From Mesotaenium endlicherianum (lineage: Eukaryota; Streptophyta; Zygnematophyceae; Zygnematales; Mesotaeniaceae), in assembly GCA_009602735.1 (NCBI GenBank), contig WELA01002856.1, forward strand, positions 1-64,000: 64,000 bases of DNA, given 5' to 3'. The position numbers and the translations under genes were made by a program. The notes beneath the pieces are model-generated. The model saw only the letters and a list, made by a program, of their open reading frames with translations. It was not told the DNA's origin and did not search any database. Shown piece after piece: positions 11,786-24,199 of this stretch. Every line of letters starts with the position of its first letter. Position 1 is the stretch's first letter.

Positions 11786-14700
11786 TCAATTTTTCCTCTT
11801 TCTTGTTCTTGCAGGCTGCCTCCAAGGGGTCTTCTGCTGCTTCTTGATGGTGGCAGGCTGCCTCCCTGAAGTCTTCGGGCTTCTAGTAGAGAGACTTGGG
11901 GCTGGTCCAAGATGGGGGTTGGCGGCATGGAAGCGCTTCAACTTTCTCTGAACTTTGTCAAGGTAGTGCGCCGCCACCCAACTATTCTCCGAATCTGGAT
12001 ATCCTTTCCACTTGATCAAGTATTGCTGCTGTCTCCTGAAATTTCTCATAGCCACTATGTCTTCCACTTCGTACTCCAAATGATCATCCACTATTGTTGG
12101 GGCTGGTGGGGTTGTCACACGTCCTGGGAACTTGTTGTCGGGTTGCACATATGGCTTGAAGAGGGAAGCGTGGAATACGGGGTCGATGTGCATAGTCTGG
12201 GGAAGTTCTAGCTTGAAAGCAACGGGGTTGACTTGCTGGATAATCTTGAAGGGTCCCAAATACTTGGGAGAGAACTTGCTGCCGGCAGGCCTGTTGTTCA
12301 GGGAAATGTTCTTGGATGATAGTAACACGTTGTCACCCACTCTGTACGTAATTTCTCTTCTGGATCTGTTCGCCACTCTTGCTTGAGCATCTTGCGCGTG
12401 TTGTAGAGCTTTCTTCGCTGCTGTAAGGGCTGCTTCTAATGTCTCCATAAAATCTGTGGCTGCAGGTACTTCATCATGGCCAGCCGTGAAGCTCAGTGGC
12501 GTGGTCGGATGGAAGCCATAGTTGAGGAAGAATGGGGACTCTTGGGTAGAGGCCTGCGTAGTGTTGTTGTAGGCAAACTCGAGGGGGGTCAAGTACATGT
12601 CCCAGTCTTGCTCGAGGGTAGACACGTAGGCCTTTAGAGAGGTCTTTAGGGTACGATTCATACGCTCGGTTTGCCCATCTGATTGTGGGTGGTAGGCAGT
12701 AGACATATCCAGCGATGTACCCAAGTTCTTGAAGAGATTTTTCCAGAAATGGCTTGTGAATCTTGGATCTCTATCTGACACAATTCTTGATGGTAGTCCA
12801 TGGAGTCGGAAGATGTTGTCAAAGATGAGTCTTGCAAGTTGTGGTGCTGTAGCCTTAGTCGTCGTGGGAATAAAATGAGCCATCTTGGTAAGTCTGTCCA
12901 CCGCCGTGAGTATTGCATTATGGCCTCGAGGTGTCACGGGCAAGTCCACGATAAGGTCCATTGAGATGTCCGTCCATTGTCTTTCGGGGATTGGTAGTGG
13001 TTGGAGGAGTCCTCCCGCCTTTTGCGATGATGGCTTGATTCTTTGGCATGTGTCACAGCTCCTGCAGTACTCCTTGACTTGCTTAGACATGCCTGGCCAA
13101 CAATAAGTCCTAGCTAGAACGCCCGTGGTCCTTAGGATTCCAAAGTGTCCTCCAAGAGGGTTGTCGTGTGCTTCTCGTAGAAGCAAGAGCCGGAGGTCTA
13201 AGTCATTAGGAACACATCTCTGGCCCGTATCTTGCCTCACCCAATAATTGCCTTCTTGCTTCTTGCATGGGTCCAAGGCTGCTTCTCCGTTCTTGTAGTA
13301 AGGGTCTCTTTCATAGGCGGCTGAAAATCGAGCTTCCAGATCTGTCTTCAGGGATACCATCACTGCATTTAATTGCAGTCTTGAGAGGGGGTCAGCCGGG
13401 TTTGTCTTGCCGGGCTGGTACTGAATCGTGATGTTGTATTGTTGCAAGTATCCGCTCCATCTTGCTTGTCTCCTTGAGAGATACGGCTGCGTTTGGAGGT
13501 GCTTTAACGCCTCGTGGTCCGTGGTGACCAGTACTTTGCGTCCTTCAACGTAGCAGCGCCAAACCTTCAAGGCATGTACAATCGCCAATGCCTCTCGCTC
13601 CGTGGTTGTATAATTTTGCTCGGCTGGATTTAGCTTCCTTGACTCGTAGGCGATGGGCTGCAGTCCCTTGCCTTGGTCTTGAAGCAGGATTGCTCCTATT
13701 GCATAGGAAGATGCATCGGTGATGACGTGGAAGGGCCAATCTGGGTTTGGACTTGGGAGTGTGAGCACCGGGGATGTGGTCAATCTTCGCTTTAACTCTT
13801 GAAATGCCTCTTCCTCTTTCTCGGTCCATGTATATAGCCTGTCCTTCTTGAGTAGATCTGTCAGGGGGGCTGCTATGTGCGAGAAGCCTTGGATGAATTT
13901 TCTGTACCAATTGGCAAATCCCAAGAATGACTGGAGTTCTTTCTTGGTCGTGGGGGTTGGCCATTCCTCCACCACCGTGGTCTTCTTGGGGTCTATCTTG
14001 ATGCCATCAGCAGTCACGTGGAGACCTAGGAACTCCACTTCTTGTTTGGCAAACTCGCATTTTGACTCCTTCGCAAACAGCTTGTTTTGCTTCAATACTT
14101 CAAGGACTTCTTTCAAGTGTCTCGCATGCTCTTCAAGGGTCTTGCTGTAGATAAGGATGTCATCGATGAATACCACCACAAATCTGTCCAACATGGGCTG
14201 AAATATGGTGTTCATCATAGTCATGAAAGTTGCTGGCGCGTTGGTGAGTCCAAATGGCAGGACCATGAACTCAAAATGTCCATATCTTGTCCTGAATGCC
14301 GTCTTCTCTATGTCCGGTTCTGCGATGCGAATCTGGTGGTAGCCGCTCCGTAAGTCAATCTTCGTGAAGTACTTGGCTCCAACCAGCCGGTCCATGAGCT
14401 CATCCATGCGCGGCAGCGGGTATCGATTCTTGATGGTGATCTTGTTGAGGGCGCGATAGTCCACACACATCCTCAAGGTACCATCTTTCTTCTTGACAAA
14501 TAGCACCGGGGCTCCAAATGGCGACTTGCTAGGTCGAATGAAGCCATGCTCCAGTAGCTCCTTGATTTGCTTCTTGACTTCGTCTAGCTCCGTGTATGAC
14601 ATTTTGAACGTAGGCCGAGAGATGGGCTTGCTTCCGGGCTCCAACTCTATCTTGTGGTCTACGAATCTTTTGGGGGGTAGGCCCTTGGGCAATTCCGGGG

Positions 14701-15451
14701 AGAACACTTCTTTGTAGTCCTCTAAGACTTCTTGTATCTCCTTGGGAACGGGGCTGCCTTCTTGACTCTCGATGTCTTTCTTGATGTCTTTTGGCGTGAT
14801 CAAGGCCAAAAGAAGCTCGTGTCCCTTCCTCACAAGTCTCTTGAGTTGGAGGGCGGACAATAGTATCTCGTGTGCCGGCTTCTGGATGTCTTGGGTCTGG
14901 ATATTCTGGATTGCGCGCAAAATACAGATTCTTGAAGTGATGTCATTCTTGATCTTGATAGTACCGGTCCTCCAATCAACTTGGGGGTTGTGCTTGGTCA
15001 ACCAAGGCGTCCCTAGGATGACGTCGTACTTGCCCAATTGCATGGGGGAGAACACTACTCTATCCTTGAAGGACTTGATAGAGAGTGCCAAGGGGTACGT
15101 CTTCTTGGAAGGGGTAGTATAGGAGAATCCATCGGGCATCATAATCTCCTCGTCGTGGTCAAGAGTTCGCATAGTAATACCGTGCTTGGTGGCAAAATCT
15201 GCAGCAATGAAGTTGCCTTGAGCTCCGCTATCCACCAAGATGTGGACCTTCTCTCCTCCAAGGTAACCTCTCAAACTCATTGGGGCTGGAACGTCGTCTT
15301 CAACGGGGGTCTCCACCTCACTTGGCGTGTTGCCTTCTCGTGAAGTGGGTCTTGGGGTGGTAGGCTCCTGGCCTACCGGCGCTGTCCGTTTTTTGACAAC
15401 TTTTTGGGGCATGAAAGTGCACGATGGCCCTTTTCCTTGCAATAAAAGCAT
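11786..15451 (-). CDS. pol: C pol polyprotein (PR-RT-RH-IN-chromodomain)
   Basis: 1221 residues. Protease site VDSGAQ near residue 73; reverse transcriptase with FIDD at about 428-431; RNase H starting at VITDAS near 576; integrase with an N-terminal HHCC zinc site ([11 protein letters not shown]) and a DDE core ([28 protein letters not shown]). The chromodomain at about 1115-1165 ([23 protein letters not shown]) marks it as a chromovirus. The tail is strongly basic. It overlaps gag by 79 bases in the -1 frame, as expected for ribosomal frameshifting. In Ty3/gypsy elements the chromodomain is known to steer integration toward marked chromatin. Confidence 0.95.
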   Translation of the reverse strand: MLLLQGKGPSCTFMPQKVVKKRTAPVGQEPTTPRPTSREGNTPSEVETPVEDDVPAPMSLRGYLGGEKVHILVDSGAQGNFIAADFATKHGITMRTLDHDEEIMMPDGFSYTTPSKKTYPLALSIKSFKDRVVFSPMQLGKYDVILGTPWLTKHNPQVDWRTGTIKIKNDITSRICILRAIQNIQTQDIQKPAHEILLSALQLKRLVRKGHELLLALITPKDIKKDIESQEGSPVPKEIQEVLEDYKEVFSPELPKGLPPKRFVDHKIELEPGSKPISRPTFKMSYTELDEVKKQIKELLEHGFIRPSKSPFGAPVLFVKKKDGTLRMCVDYRALNKITIKNRYPLPRMDELMDRLVGAKYFTKIDLRSGYHQIRIAEPDIEKTAFRTRYGHFEFMVLPFGLTNAPATFMTMMNTIFQPMLDRFVVVFIDDILIYSKTLEEHARHLKEVLEVLKQNKLFAKESKCEFAKQEVEFLGLHVTADGIKIDPKKTTVVEEWPTPTTKKELQSFLGFANWYRKFIQGFSHIAAPLTDLLKKDRLYTWTEKEEEAFQELKRRLTTSPVLTLPSPNPDWPFHVITDASSYAIGAILLQDQGKGLQPIAYESRKLNPAEQNYTTTEREALAIVHALKVWRCYVEGRKVLVTTDHEALKHLQTQPYLSRRQARWSGYLQQYNITIQYQPGKTNPADPLSRLQLNAVMVSLKTDLEARFSAAYERDPYYKNGEAALDPCKKQEGNYWVRQDTGQRCVPNDLDLRLLLLREAHDNPLGGHFGILRTTGVLARTYCWPGMSKQVKEYCRSCDTCQRIKPSSQKAGGLLQPLPIPERQWTDISMDLIVDLPVTPRGHNAILTAVDRLTKMAHFIPTTTKATAPQLARLIFDNIFRLHGLPSRIVSDRDPRFTSHFWKNLFKNLGTSLDMSTAYHPQSDGQTERMNRTLKTSLKAYVSTLEQDWDMYLTPLEFAYNNTTQASTQESPFFLNYGFHPTTPLSFTAGHDEVPAATDFMETLEAALTAAKKALQHAQDAQARVANRSRREITYRVGDNVLLSSKNISLNNRPAGSKFSPKYLGPFKIIQQVNPVAFKLELPQTMHIDPVFHASLFKPYVQPDNKFPGRVTTPPAPTIVDDHLEYEVEDIVAMRNFRRQQQYLIKWKGYPDSENSWVAAHYLDKVQRKLKRFHAANPHLGPAPSLSTRSPKTSGRQPATIKKQQKTPWRQPARTRKRKN

Positions 15452-16653
15452 AGTCCAGCCGTCATGAGAGCTTCTTTTTCAGCCGGGGAGAGTCTTGCTT
15501 TCACTCCTTGCTGGTTTCTTGCATCATAAGTGTCATTGGAGGGTCTTCCACTCTTCCGGGCAGCCGCGGGGTCCCTTTTAATAACTCCGATTTCCATGGG
15601 TGTGGGTCCAGATTCGGATGTGGAAGGGGCTGCGTACACCCGCGTCGTCGGTACCCGTGAAGATGAAGGCACGGAGTGCTTGAAATCCAAGGTATCCACC
15701 TTTTGGGCCACTTCAATGATCTTTGAGAAGTCCGTCAAGTCGCGTAACTCCACTTCCTTTGCCACCTTGGGTTTGAGGCCAAAGATGTAGCGGTCAATCT
15801 TCTCCTCGAGAGACATGTTGGGGATCTCAAGAGTGAGGGCGTGAAATCTGGATGTATACTCTTGAACGGACGTCGTTTGCTTGAGATGGTGGAGCTTTCC
15901 TCGGGCAATCTTCTCCGCATTGATGGGCATGAATTGCTTCTTGAGGGCCTCACGAAAATCTGCCCATCTTGCATATGATGGTGGGGGCTCTTGGCCGAGC
16001 ATGGGGTGCGCCATAGCTTGATATATAGCCGCTTGATAGTTACGCCACCATGATGTTGCTGCTCCTCTAAGTAAGGTAACGGCAAAGGGAACGTAGTCCT
16101 CCTCGGGTACTTCAAGGAATGCGAGGTACGTCTCCACTTGGTAGAGCCATAAATTCAGGTTGGCACCTTTCCCGGGGTTGAAAGTGTCGGGTTTGCCGGG
16201 CTTGATGAGTTTCCTTGCTCTCGTTGGCTCTTGTGGAGGCGCTTGAGCCGGGGCTGGATTTTGAGCATTGCTCGCAATAGGGGCAACCATGGCAGCCATA
16301 GCTTCTCTTGACGCTTGCACGGTTGCTTCATAGGTGGCCAAGCCCACTTGGTTGTGGACGGTCATTAGGAAGGCTGCCCACTCATTTGCGGGAACTCCTT
16401 GTGGTGGGGTCAACTTTGCTATAGCGGCTGCCACGGGATTTGACGGTGCTCCTCCTTGTGGTGCTTCTTGTTGTTGGAGATTTCCTTGAGTAGGCTCTCC
16501 CATCGACGCTGGAGGAGGGTGTGCTCCTCCTTGTGGTGCTTCTTGTTGTTGCAGATTTTCTTGAGTGGGCTCTCCCATCGGCGCTGGAGGAGGGTGTCTT
16601 GGAGAGGAAGGGCTTCCTTCGAAAGCTTGCTGTTGGTCTTGAGGATCGGCCAT
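15373..16653 (-). CDS. gag: C gag
   Basis: 426 residues. The N-terminal part has a tandem repeat of about 25 residues ([11 protein letters not shown]...[10 protein letters not shown], roughly residues 22-70). The central part is a retrotransposon gag/capsid domain ([50 protein letters not shown]). It ends in one CCHC zinc knuckle ([14 protein letters not shown]) near the C-terminus. It begins 38 bases inside the 5' LTR and primer site. The end overlaps pol in another frame. Confidence 0.92.
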   Translation of the reverse strand: MADPQDQQQAFEGSPSSPRHPPPAPMGEPTQENLQQQEAPQGGAHPPPASMGEPTQGNLQQQEAPQGGAPSNPVAAAIAKLTPPQGVPANEWAAFLMTVHNQVGLATYEATVQASREAMAAMVAPIASNAQNPAPAQAPPQEPTRARKLIKPGKPDTFNPGKGANLNLWLYQVETYLAFLEVPEEDYVPFAVTLLRGAATSWWRNYQAAIYQAMAHPMLGQEPPPSYARWADFREALKKQFMPINAEKIARGKLHHLKQTTSVQEYTSRFHALTLEIPNMSLEEKIDRYIFGLKPKVAKEVELRDLTDFSKIIEVAQKVDTLDFKHSVPSSSRVPTTRVYAAPSTSESGPTPMEIGVIKRDPAAARKSGRPSNDTYDARNQQGVKARLSPAEKEALMTAGLCFYCKEKGHRALSCPKKLSKNGQRR

Positions 16654-16690
16654 CTTCTTGTGCTACCAAAGTGCCTAGCTCCGATACCAC

Positions 16691-17193
16691 TGTAGTGAAA
16701 CAGATAGATAAAGTACTTAGTAAAACAGAATACTTTATCTATTCAAGACAAGGATCTTTGAACACAAGTGGTAGCTTCTTGAAAGAGAGATGGCTTCTTG
16801 AAAGTTAATATATTTCTGGATTTTGGCAAGTACAAGAGTGATTCTGGAATGTCTTTCTATGTTCTAGCTCTTGTTTATATACTTGCTACATAAGTAATTT
16901 CTAGGAAGGTGTATGTTGATGTGTTGGCACCCAACACATCCCAAAACTTGCCACCTCTTTCTAGAATAATGTACACATGTCCTTTTGACCTAAAAATGGC
17001 ACATCTGACTTTTGCCACATGGAGTTCTTCTAGGTCTTTCCTCTAACTTCGAAAATGCCTTGAAAGGTTCAAAGGACATGAACCAAGTTACTAGAGTACC
17101 TATTCACACTTGACTCCACACCATACTACTTCAAATATATTTGAAAACATTAAAATATATGCAAACTAATGTATAATAACTCAAATCACTACA
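16691..17193 (-). repeat. C 5' LTR
   Basis: 503 bases, paired with 10514-11016. On the minus strand the primer site TGGTATCGGAGC follows, resembling the initiator-Met site TGGTATCAGAGC common in plant elements. Confidence 0.95.
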
Positions 17194-17198
17194 AACCG

Positions 17199-18653
17199 TC
17201 AGGAGACGAGTCTCGCCATATTGCCACGTACGGTGAGAATCCGTATGACGCGCAAGCCTTTGTACCCAATTTGGGCAGAGAGCACGACGTGTGGGGTAAA
17301 GTTAGTGAGTCTTGGTCACCATTCGAAATGACTGGTGATGATAAGGATGAAAATCCTAAGTTCAAGCTGTCTACAAAGTGTTTTAGTGGACAAACCGGTG
17401 AAAATAGTTTCACTGTCAAAGAGTTTGATGAGATCTATTGGGCTGATTTCTTTGAGAGAATTCGAAAGGATTCTTCTTACACTCAGTCAGTCCCTTTTAT
17501 AAGCTTGGTTCATTACTTGGACAAGGATGCCTTGTTGCTTTATCGCCAATTCCGGAAGGATGAGAACCTTACCCAGGAATGGGCGTTTGACAAGCAAAAG
17601 AAGGCGAGGGATTTAAAAATCCAGAAAGAGGCTGCAAAAGCCTGCTTGTCCGCTTTGTCATCAGGAAGAGCGAAACCTGCTGCACCTATTGAGAGCGTAG
17701 ACTTAGTTGCACTAACACAAGAATTAACAGATGCCATGAGGCAACTCACCGAGGGTCAGCAGCGAGCGGCTACTCGAGATGATGATGCTGGGTCTGTTGC
17801 AGAATTGCGTAAAGTGTGTGCAGAATTGTCTGAAAAGATTGCTAATGCTCAGGAACGAGTAACGCGCAGGGCTGCACCTTTTACAGGGCAGCATGGTGAT
17901 AGTGCCACCACGGAAGCAAGCCATGCGCAAGCGTTGGCTAGTTGCCGTAGGGATATGGAGGCTGGAGATGACCAGTTAGACTCTGAGCACTGTCTGCGTC
18001 GTTTTTTTAAGTTGCTTGAAGCAAAATTCCCAGAGGATTGCAGTCTTAAGATGCACCGTTATGTGCATTTTGTCCGTCAGAAGAACGAGAGAGTGATGGA
18101 GGTCAAATCCAGATTGGTAGACCTTGCCAAGAAGGCAGGAATCTATGAGCCTAGGATTGTGGCTGACAAATTCTTATTGTGTTTGGGTAAAGACACAGAT
18201 TGGGAGGTCAGGCCGCATCTATCTGCGAAACGCGGAATCGACTGGAACATCGACGAGGCTGCTGAAATAGCACGCAATGTCTAGGAAGGTAAAGTCTGGT
18301 ACAAGGAGGCTTCCAGGACGCTTATGGCTCCTGAGAAAAAGGAGGAATCTTTTCAACCTAAGGTCAATAGCTCTAATTTCCAGTTCAAGAAGAAGAGCGG
18401 GTCTTTCAATAGGTTTGCTAAGCACGCCAACACTGTTGAGACCGCAGAGGGCTGTTGGAATTGCGGGAAATGGGGACATCAGAAGAGAGATTGTCTGTAC
18501 CCGGATGCTAAGCAATTGTCTGCTAGCAAGGCGCAGGTATGCGCACATTGCAGCAAAAAGGGACACTCAGAAGATGAGTGTTGGTCCAAGAACCCAAATC
18601 TGAAGCCACCATGGGCTAATGCTGCCACGAAAGAGGCAGATAAGGGTAAGTAA
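17199..18653 (+). pseudogene. A1 gag region
   Basis: Coding-like region resuming after element C. It includes a gag-like part with CLRRFFKLLEAKFPED and VHFVRQKNERVMEVKSRL, then two zinc knuckles, CWNCGKWGHQKRDC and CAHCSKKGHSEDEC. Its first residues (ESRHIA, HDVWGKVSES) recur in A2 near 62100. Part of a broken element. Confidence 0.75.
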
Positions 18654-18704
18654 AAGGAGAAATGTAACTCTGGTGACCGAAAGGGTAACCAAAAGTATGA
18701 TGCT

Positions 18705-19700
18705 ATGAGTGCAGAGATTGCAGAGTTGAAAGCTCTATTCGCAAGACTAAATGTCCCCAATGTCTATTATGATGCAGATGTGGCCGAAAAGACCGTCTGC
18801 AAAGGCGAGAAGCTGACGCCTGAGAAGGCCGTGACTGCAACGGCTGCGGAGCGCGCAGATCATGACCGTCTGGTTCCAAGGAATGCTGGGAAGCTTCCTC
18901 AGACCTTTCGGATCACTCTCGATAAGAACGAGATTGCGCGGCTACGACAAGCCAAGCCTGGGCCACGCAAGACATTTAGTTTTTTGCTGGAGATAATGAA
19001 GGCTCTGGTGGAACACCGGATTCAGCACATTCCTTGTCTTTCACTCGCTGATCTGCGTCTTACGTACCCTTTCACGGTTGAAGAAGCCGGACAGCAGCTG
19101 GACATAGCTGAGGAAGGCGCGAACGGCGCTTCGCTGCCTACTAATTTCAGCACTGTGAGAGTGCAGAACAAGGATAGAGTTTTGACATTCAACGACTGGG
19201 CCGCTCCCAATATCCTATTGGACACTAGCGCACAGCCAGTAAACTTGGGAAAGCGAGCTGTGAAAGCTCTGGGATTGACGGCAAGGGACCTGAACGAAAG
19301 TCCTTTTCAGTTGAGGACTGCATCTGGGCAGATTTCAAAATCTGTGGAATTACCCGCAAGCTTGTGAAAATCACAGTAAACTTGGGGAAACCTGAGGAGG
19401 CGTCACTGCTCATAGAATGCACGGTGACAGAGGCAGAGAACTATGATGTCCTTCCGGGGACAGAAGCCCTGATTCCCCTGGGTATGGTCATCGACCTGCG
19501 GAAGCAGAGGGTGACTTACCAGTCGACAGATTGGCAGCCGATAGGAAAAAATCCTGTAAAAATGGTTTGCTCGGGAGAGGCAAACTACGGATTGCTAGAC
19601 TGTTGTGTGAATGACCGGTATCCAGACCATTATGACCTCATCATGCAACGCGAAGAGGAGGGCTACACCAGCGTCAACATGCTGACTTCTTTGGTTTGGC
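18705..19700 (+). pseudogene. A1 protease region
   Basis: Aspartic-protease-like region typical of Ty3/gypsy: ILLDTSAQPVNLG near 19215 and a second half with ENYDVLPGTEALIPLGMVIDL near 19440-19500. The same second half is clear in A2 at about 62530-62600. Confidence 0.7.
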
Positions 19701-19788
19701 AACCTCGGATTATGGAGCAACTGGAAGCTGTGAGTAACAGGGACCGTGGCTTGCAAGAGCTGCTGCCAGTTCCCTATCCAATTAAGTC

Positions 19789-20530
19789 TGTTGCCAAAGT
19801 TGACTGGATCTTTGCGGGATTCCCTTGTCAACCTTTCTCGCAAGCTGGGAACAGGAGGGGATTCAATGACCTGCGAGCACAACACTCGGGATGGATGGTG
19901 AAAATCATCAGTATGCTGCGGGAACGCCAGCATCTCTACCCACCAGTGTTTGTGATTGAGAATGTACGTCCAGGGATGGATTACAACCAGATGAAGCCAG
20001 GAGATCCATGGCTGGTCTTCGACTCCACCCTGGGTCATCATGTATTGATCAACGACGCCAGGCACGGAGGAGTCTCACACCGGGCCAGACTATTCTGGAC
20101 CAACGGCATGTCCATTGAAGTCCTGAGGGAGATGGAGGAGATTACGCGGCGCTCACCAACAACAGTATCTGTGGGAGAAGCACTGATGGTGGAAACCAAG
20201 CCAGTGATCAGGAGGGATTCCTACCCACAGTACGTCGTCAACGAGCCAGGCCGGCCCAGGGTGGTGCTGCCCACCTTCACGGCATACCCAGGATTACGCG
20301 CATTCGTGAATGGAGGACCAGGTTTGGTTAAGAATGCGCACGACAGAGAAGCTCAGTGGAGAGAGCCGACAGCTGAAGAGAAGGGAAGGTGCCTGGGGGT
20401 ACCCAACTCCATTGCACAAGAAATTGTTGCGATGGTGGGACAGGACAACGCTGGGAAGATATTCGGCAATATGATTGGGCATCACTCCATGACGTGGTTG
20501 ATGGAGACGATTATGACTTGGCAGCAGATG
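19789..20530 (+). pseudogene. A1 cytosine-5 DNA methyltransferase domain
   Basis: Motifs seen in order: motif IV VDWIFAGFPCQPFSQ with the catalytic Pro-Cys; motif VI VFVIENVRPG; motif VIII VLINDARHGGVSHRARLFW, close to the HRARYFWGN block of DNMT3; then motif IX/X-like EKGRCLGVP and KIFGNMIGHHSMTWL. Motif VIII points to the DNMT3/DRM (de novo) class rather than DNMT1. It sits in frame behind the protease in the same polyprotein segment and before the reverse transcriptase. An expected role would be methylating cytosine in DNA; what it does for the element is unknown. Part of a broken element. Confidence 0.85.
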
Positions 20531-22600
20531 ACATTCTCTGACAAGTCTATGCCCAGGCCGAGACCGGTAACGATTGGAGTCCATGTGGTGCCAAACTCTG
20601 ATCAGAGAGCTATCAGGGAAGCGCATCAGCGACAAGAAGAATATGGTGTTGAAAGGGACGCAGCTGAGGCTGACCAAGGTGAAGCACTCAGAGAAACCAG
20701 AGTGGCGGAGCTGACCAGGTGTCAAGACCTACTGGCGCGAATTGACAATCGGATGACGGCTCTACAAGACCCTCTGGAAAGAGAGCTGCAAAGGCTGCGC
20801 GAAGACGTAGCCATGGAAGACCAGGCAACTGGTGAAGCAAACCCTTTGGAGAGCGCTGCAGCAAGCAAATCACAGGAGATCCCATTATCTGCAGAACGCT
20901 CCAGCCAAATATTTGTGAGGATGCCGGAAGGGGAGGAAGAGACCACTTCTGAGTTACGGAACATGGCCCAAGACCATGTCTTCGGAAGCCCATCCCCAAA
21001 CGCGGCAACGTCAAGATATGAAGAACGCCAGTGCAATATTGGCGAATGGGCCGAAGAATGGTCAGAATTCAGGAAATTCTGGAGGGTCTGGAAAGACCAT
21101 TTGCCTGGAGGTGATCTTTGAAGAACGCAGGAAGGAGACGAACGAGAGATTGCGCGCCACACCTGTTCTGATGAGCCCAGAGCCAGAGGCCAAAGGGCAA
21201 CCACAAGACGCAGTTGGCAGCACAGCTGAGTCGATCACCAGGCAAATCATGGAGCAGTTGCTGGAAGCAGACGCCCTTCGACTCAGAGAAGAGAAAGTGG
21301 CGAAAGCAGCTCGCGCTCTACAGTCAGCCATCATCAACATGGGGAGGCTCAAAGCAGGAGGGGATGAAGAATCGCCGCCTCCTGGAACAGAGAAGCGGGA
21401 GGAGGGAGAGGATGCAGAGATGCAAGGCCTCCCAGAGTTTGAGTTGCCATCACTCAACAATAGAGGGGAAGCTAGAGAAGAAATTCCACGTTTTCCCACG
21501 CCACAGTTGGATCAGCTTGACTTGCAGGAGTTGAGGACAGACGACTGGGTTGCTGACCACCTGATGGGGCCAAGCCCGGCAGACCTTTATGAAGAACTAA
21601 GGTCACCAACATCCAGTACCCCTACTGCCAGTCTTTCAGTGGCAGAGCCCAAGTCAACCGCACGACCGCCGCAATGGCAGGAGGTGACTGCCTGCACTGC
21701 TAAAGTGGAGACAGCGCAAGGTAAGCCCAAGGGTCGCGCAAGCAGACCAAGGAAGGTGGCCCGTGAGGGTAACGCATCTTTTAGGAGGATGCTAAAGCGA
21801 TATTTCAAGCATAAGGGGAAGGCTCAGAGAGAGGGCGTTCCGCGAGGAACCACAACCCCACCTCCTCCTCCTCTGCGGGATATTGTGCAGAGAGAGGGAG
21901 AGGACGGCTTGATTCGCAGGGCAATGGCATTGGGCATTAGTGTGCCGCCAGGCATTAACACGCCCTTGTTGCAACTATCAGATCTTAGGATGTCGAGGCC
22001 GGAGGCACTTGCTCCCATGACACCTGCAATCCCAGAATGGGAACTGATGGATCTGAGAAACACCATGAGCCGCTTGACCGCAGCAGATGATGTTTTCCTC
22101 GCACAACTAGCGACATCTCAAAGGCCGCAAACGTTGGCGCAGGCATGGACGGTCACACCACCCGCAAGGGAGGAGTATGGCACGACCGTCGCCCGCATGG
22201 CTGTTATTGAGCGAGAGTGGGGCTGGGTAATCAGCCCTAGGACAGGTCCTGCAGGTTGGCCAGTGGCAAACCAACCTCGGCCACGTGAAGAAGGAGGAAC
22301 CGAGACCAGTTGGACTGCAGTCGACGAAGAAAAGTTCCTAAGGCAACCCATCCGGAGGCGCCTGACGTACACCTCACAACAGGAGAGGCGACGCGTCATT
22401 GGGAAAGGTAAAAAGCCTAGGAAGCAGGCTGCAGAGCCTATCGCAACGGAGGAGCAAGCTGCAAAGCTTGCTACTCCACCTCCTAAGAATCAAGCAGAAA
22501 AGCTCGAGAGCCAGAATCAGGCAGAAAGCCTGAGGGCCAGGATGAGGGCGAAAAGCCCCCACCTGCACCCAAGGAGTTGCAACTACTGGATGCCTTTGTT
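20531..22600 (+). pseudogene. A1 linker between methyltransferase and RT
   Basis: Long coding-like stretch rich in Glu, Arg, Pro and Gln with predicted coiled-coil character (REAHQRQEEYGVERDAAEA). No domain recognised. The unusual length, about 2 kb between the methyltransferase and RT, is a feature of this family. Confidence 0.5.
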
Positions 22601-24148
22601 GGGGAGAAGCAACCTGAAACTGAGACTTTTGCCATTTGGGAAAATGGTCTCAGCCCAGCATAGAGCACAAGTAGAAAGGTTGCTGAAGAAACACCGCAAG
22701 GTGTTTGCTTTTACTAAGGAGGAGATTGGTAGAACCACTGCCAGTGTGTGTGAGTTCACACTAACTACTGATAACCCAGTCAGACTTGGGCCGCATAAGC
22801 TCACTCAGACAGAATGGGACTGTGTGGAGAAAACTAGCGAAGAGCTGCATAAGCTCCGCATGATTGAAAAATCTACCTCAGTGCATGGGGCTCCCACAGT
22901 AGTAGTCGCTAAAAAGGACGAGGCCGGCAATTACACTGCCACTCGTATGTGTGGAGATTACAGGCGACTGAATCTGTACACGGAGCCAGACAGCTATGTG
23001 ATGCCTACGTCGGAGCGGATCTTTGCAATTGCCACCACCGGGAAGGTGTTCAGCATCATCGATCTGCGCCAAGGCTTCAACCAAATCCCTGTGAAAACAG
23101 AAGATCAAGGTAAGACCGCTTTCTGGGCTCAAAGGGAACTTTGGCAATGGACAGTAATGCCATTTGGGCTGAAAAATGCCCCAGCCATATTTCAGAGGAC
23201 TATGGATAAAGTGCTGGAAGGGCTGGATTTTGCTAAGCCATACATTGACGATGTGGTAGTATTCAGCAAGTCCATAGAGGAGCACCTCGAGCACTTCGAA
23301 CAAGTGTTCCAGCGCCTGGAAAATTTCCAGATGAAGCTGCATCCTGGGAAGTGCAGATTCTTTGAGGCACACGTGCCTTACCTAGGACATGAGATTGGGA
23401 AAATGCTATGTCCCCTCAGGCTGAGAAGACTGAGGCTATTTACAAGATACTTGCACCTGCAAATGTGTCTAAGCTGAAAGCTCTGTTAGGGCTAAGCGGA
23501 TACTATCGTAAGTTTGTGACGGATTATAGCAGAATTGCTAAACCCCTGACGGAACTCCTGAAAAAGGATGTGCCTTTTGTGTGGACAGAAGCTCAGGAGA
23601 AAGCCATGAACGAGCTTAAGGAGCGACTGGTTACAGCCCCAGTCTTGCGAACGCCTGACTACTCCAAGCCGTTCAATCTGCACACTGACTGGAGTCGTGT
23701 AGGAATTGGCGCAGTGCTCACTCAGGCCGCAAGCCCTGGAGAGGAGTATGCCATTGCCTATGCCTCACGCTCTAACAATCGAGCGGAGAGCAACTACTCT
23801 TCCTACGAAGGAGAGCTGCTGGCAGTGGTTTGGGCAGTCACACACTTCAGAGAGTATCTGTGGAGAAGACCCTTCACGCTGATCACGGATCACTCACCAT
23901 TACTATGGCTGATGAAGAATGGAGACCTCACTGGTAAGTTGGCTCGCTGGGCTCTTAAGCTGCAAGAGTACCAAATGACGGTGGTGCACAGAGCAGGAGT
24001 GCTCAACAACGACGCCAATGGACTCAGCAAGAACCCAGACCCATCTTCAGACGACAGAACAGGAGCTCGAGACAACGAAGACCCGAGCAGCCCAGCAGAG
24101 TTGGTGGCCTGCCTAGCCAAAATGGCTGGAATGGTAGCATCAGGTTAA
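22601..24148 (+). pseudogene. A1 reverse transcriptase and RNase H
   Basis: RT blocks: TRMCGDYRRLNLYT, FSIIDLRQGFNQIPV, VMPFGLKNAPAIFQR and the catalytic PYIDDVVVFSKS (about 23235-23270). RNase H follows: KPFNLHTDWSRVGIGAVLTQ and FTLITDHSPLLWLM. Layout and motifs are Ty3/gypsy. Part of a broken element. Confidence 0.92.
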
Positions 24149-24199
24149 GTTGAGCCTCTACCCCTGTTCAGTCCGAAGATCTGGAAAGATCAAGCTACT

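Larger units (their letters stand above)
10514..17193 (-). mobile_element. Ty3/gypsy chromodomain element C, looks whole
   Basis: A 6.7-kb element in minus orientation inserted in the A1 leader. It has two 503-base LTRs (TGTAGTG...CACTACA) differing at about six sites (1.2%). A primer site, TGGTATCGGAGC, adjoins the 5' LTR at 16691, and a G-run polypurine tract adjoins the 3' LTR near 11022. It has two open frames, gag and pol, and I see no clear break. The low LTR divergence implies a recent insertion, later than A1. Confidence 0.95.

Noticed and set aside
19789-20530. Methyltransferase as a bacterial restriction-modification gene or contamination
   Set aside because: It is in frame with a Ty3/gypsy protease, present in two diverged element copies, and closer to DNMT3 in motif VIII.
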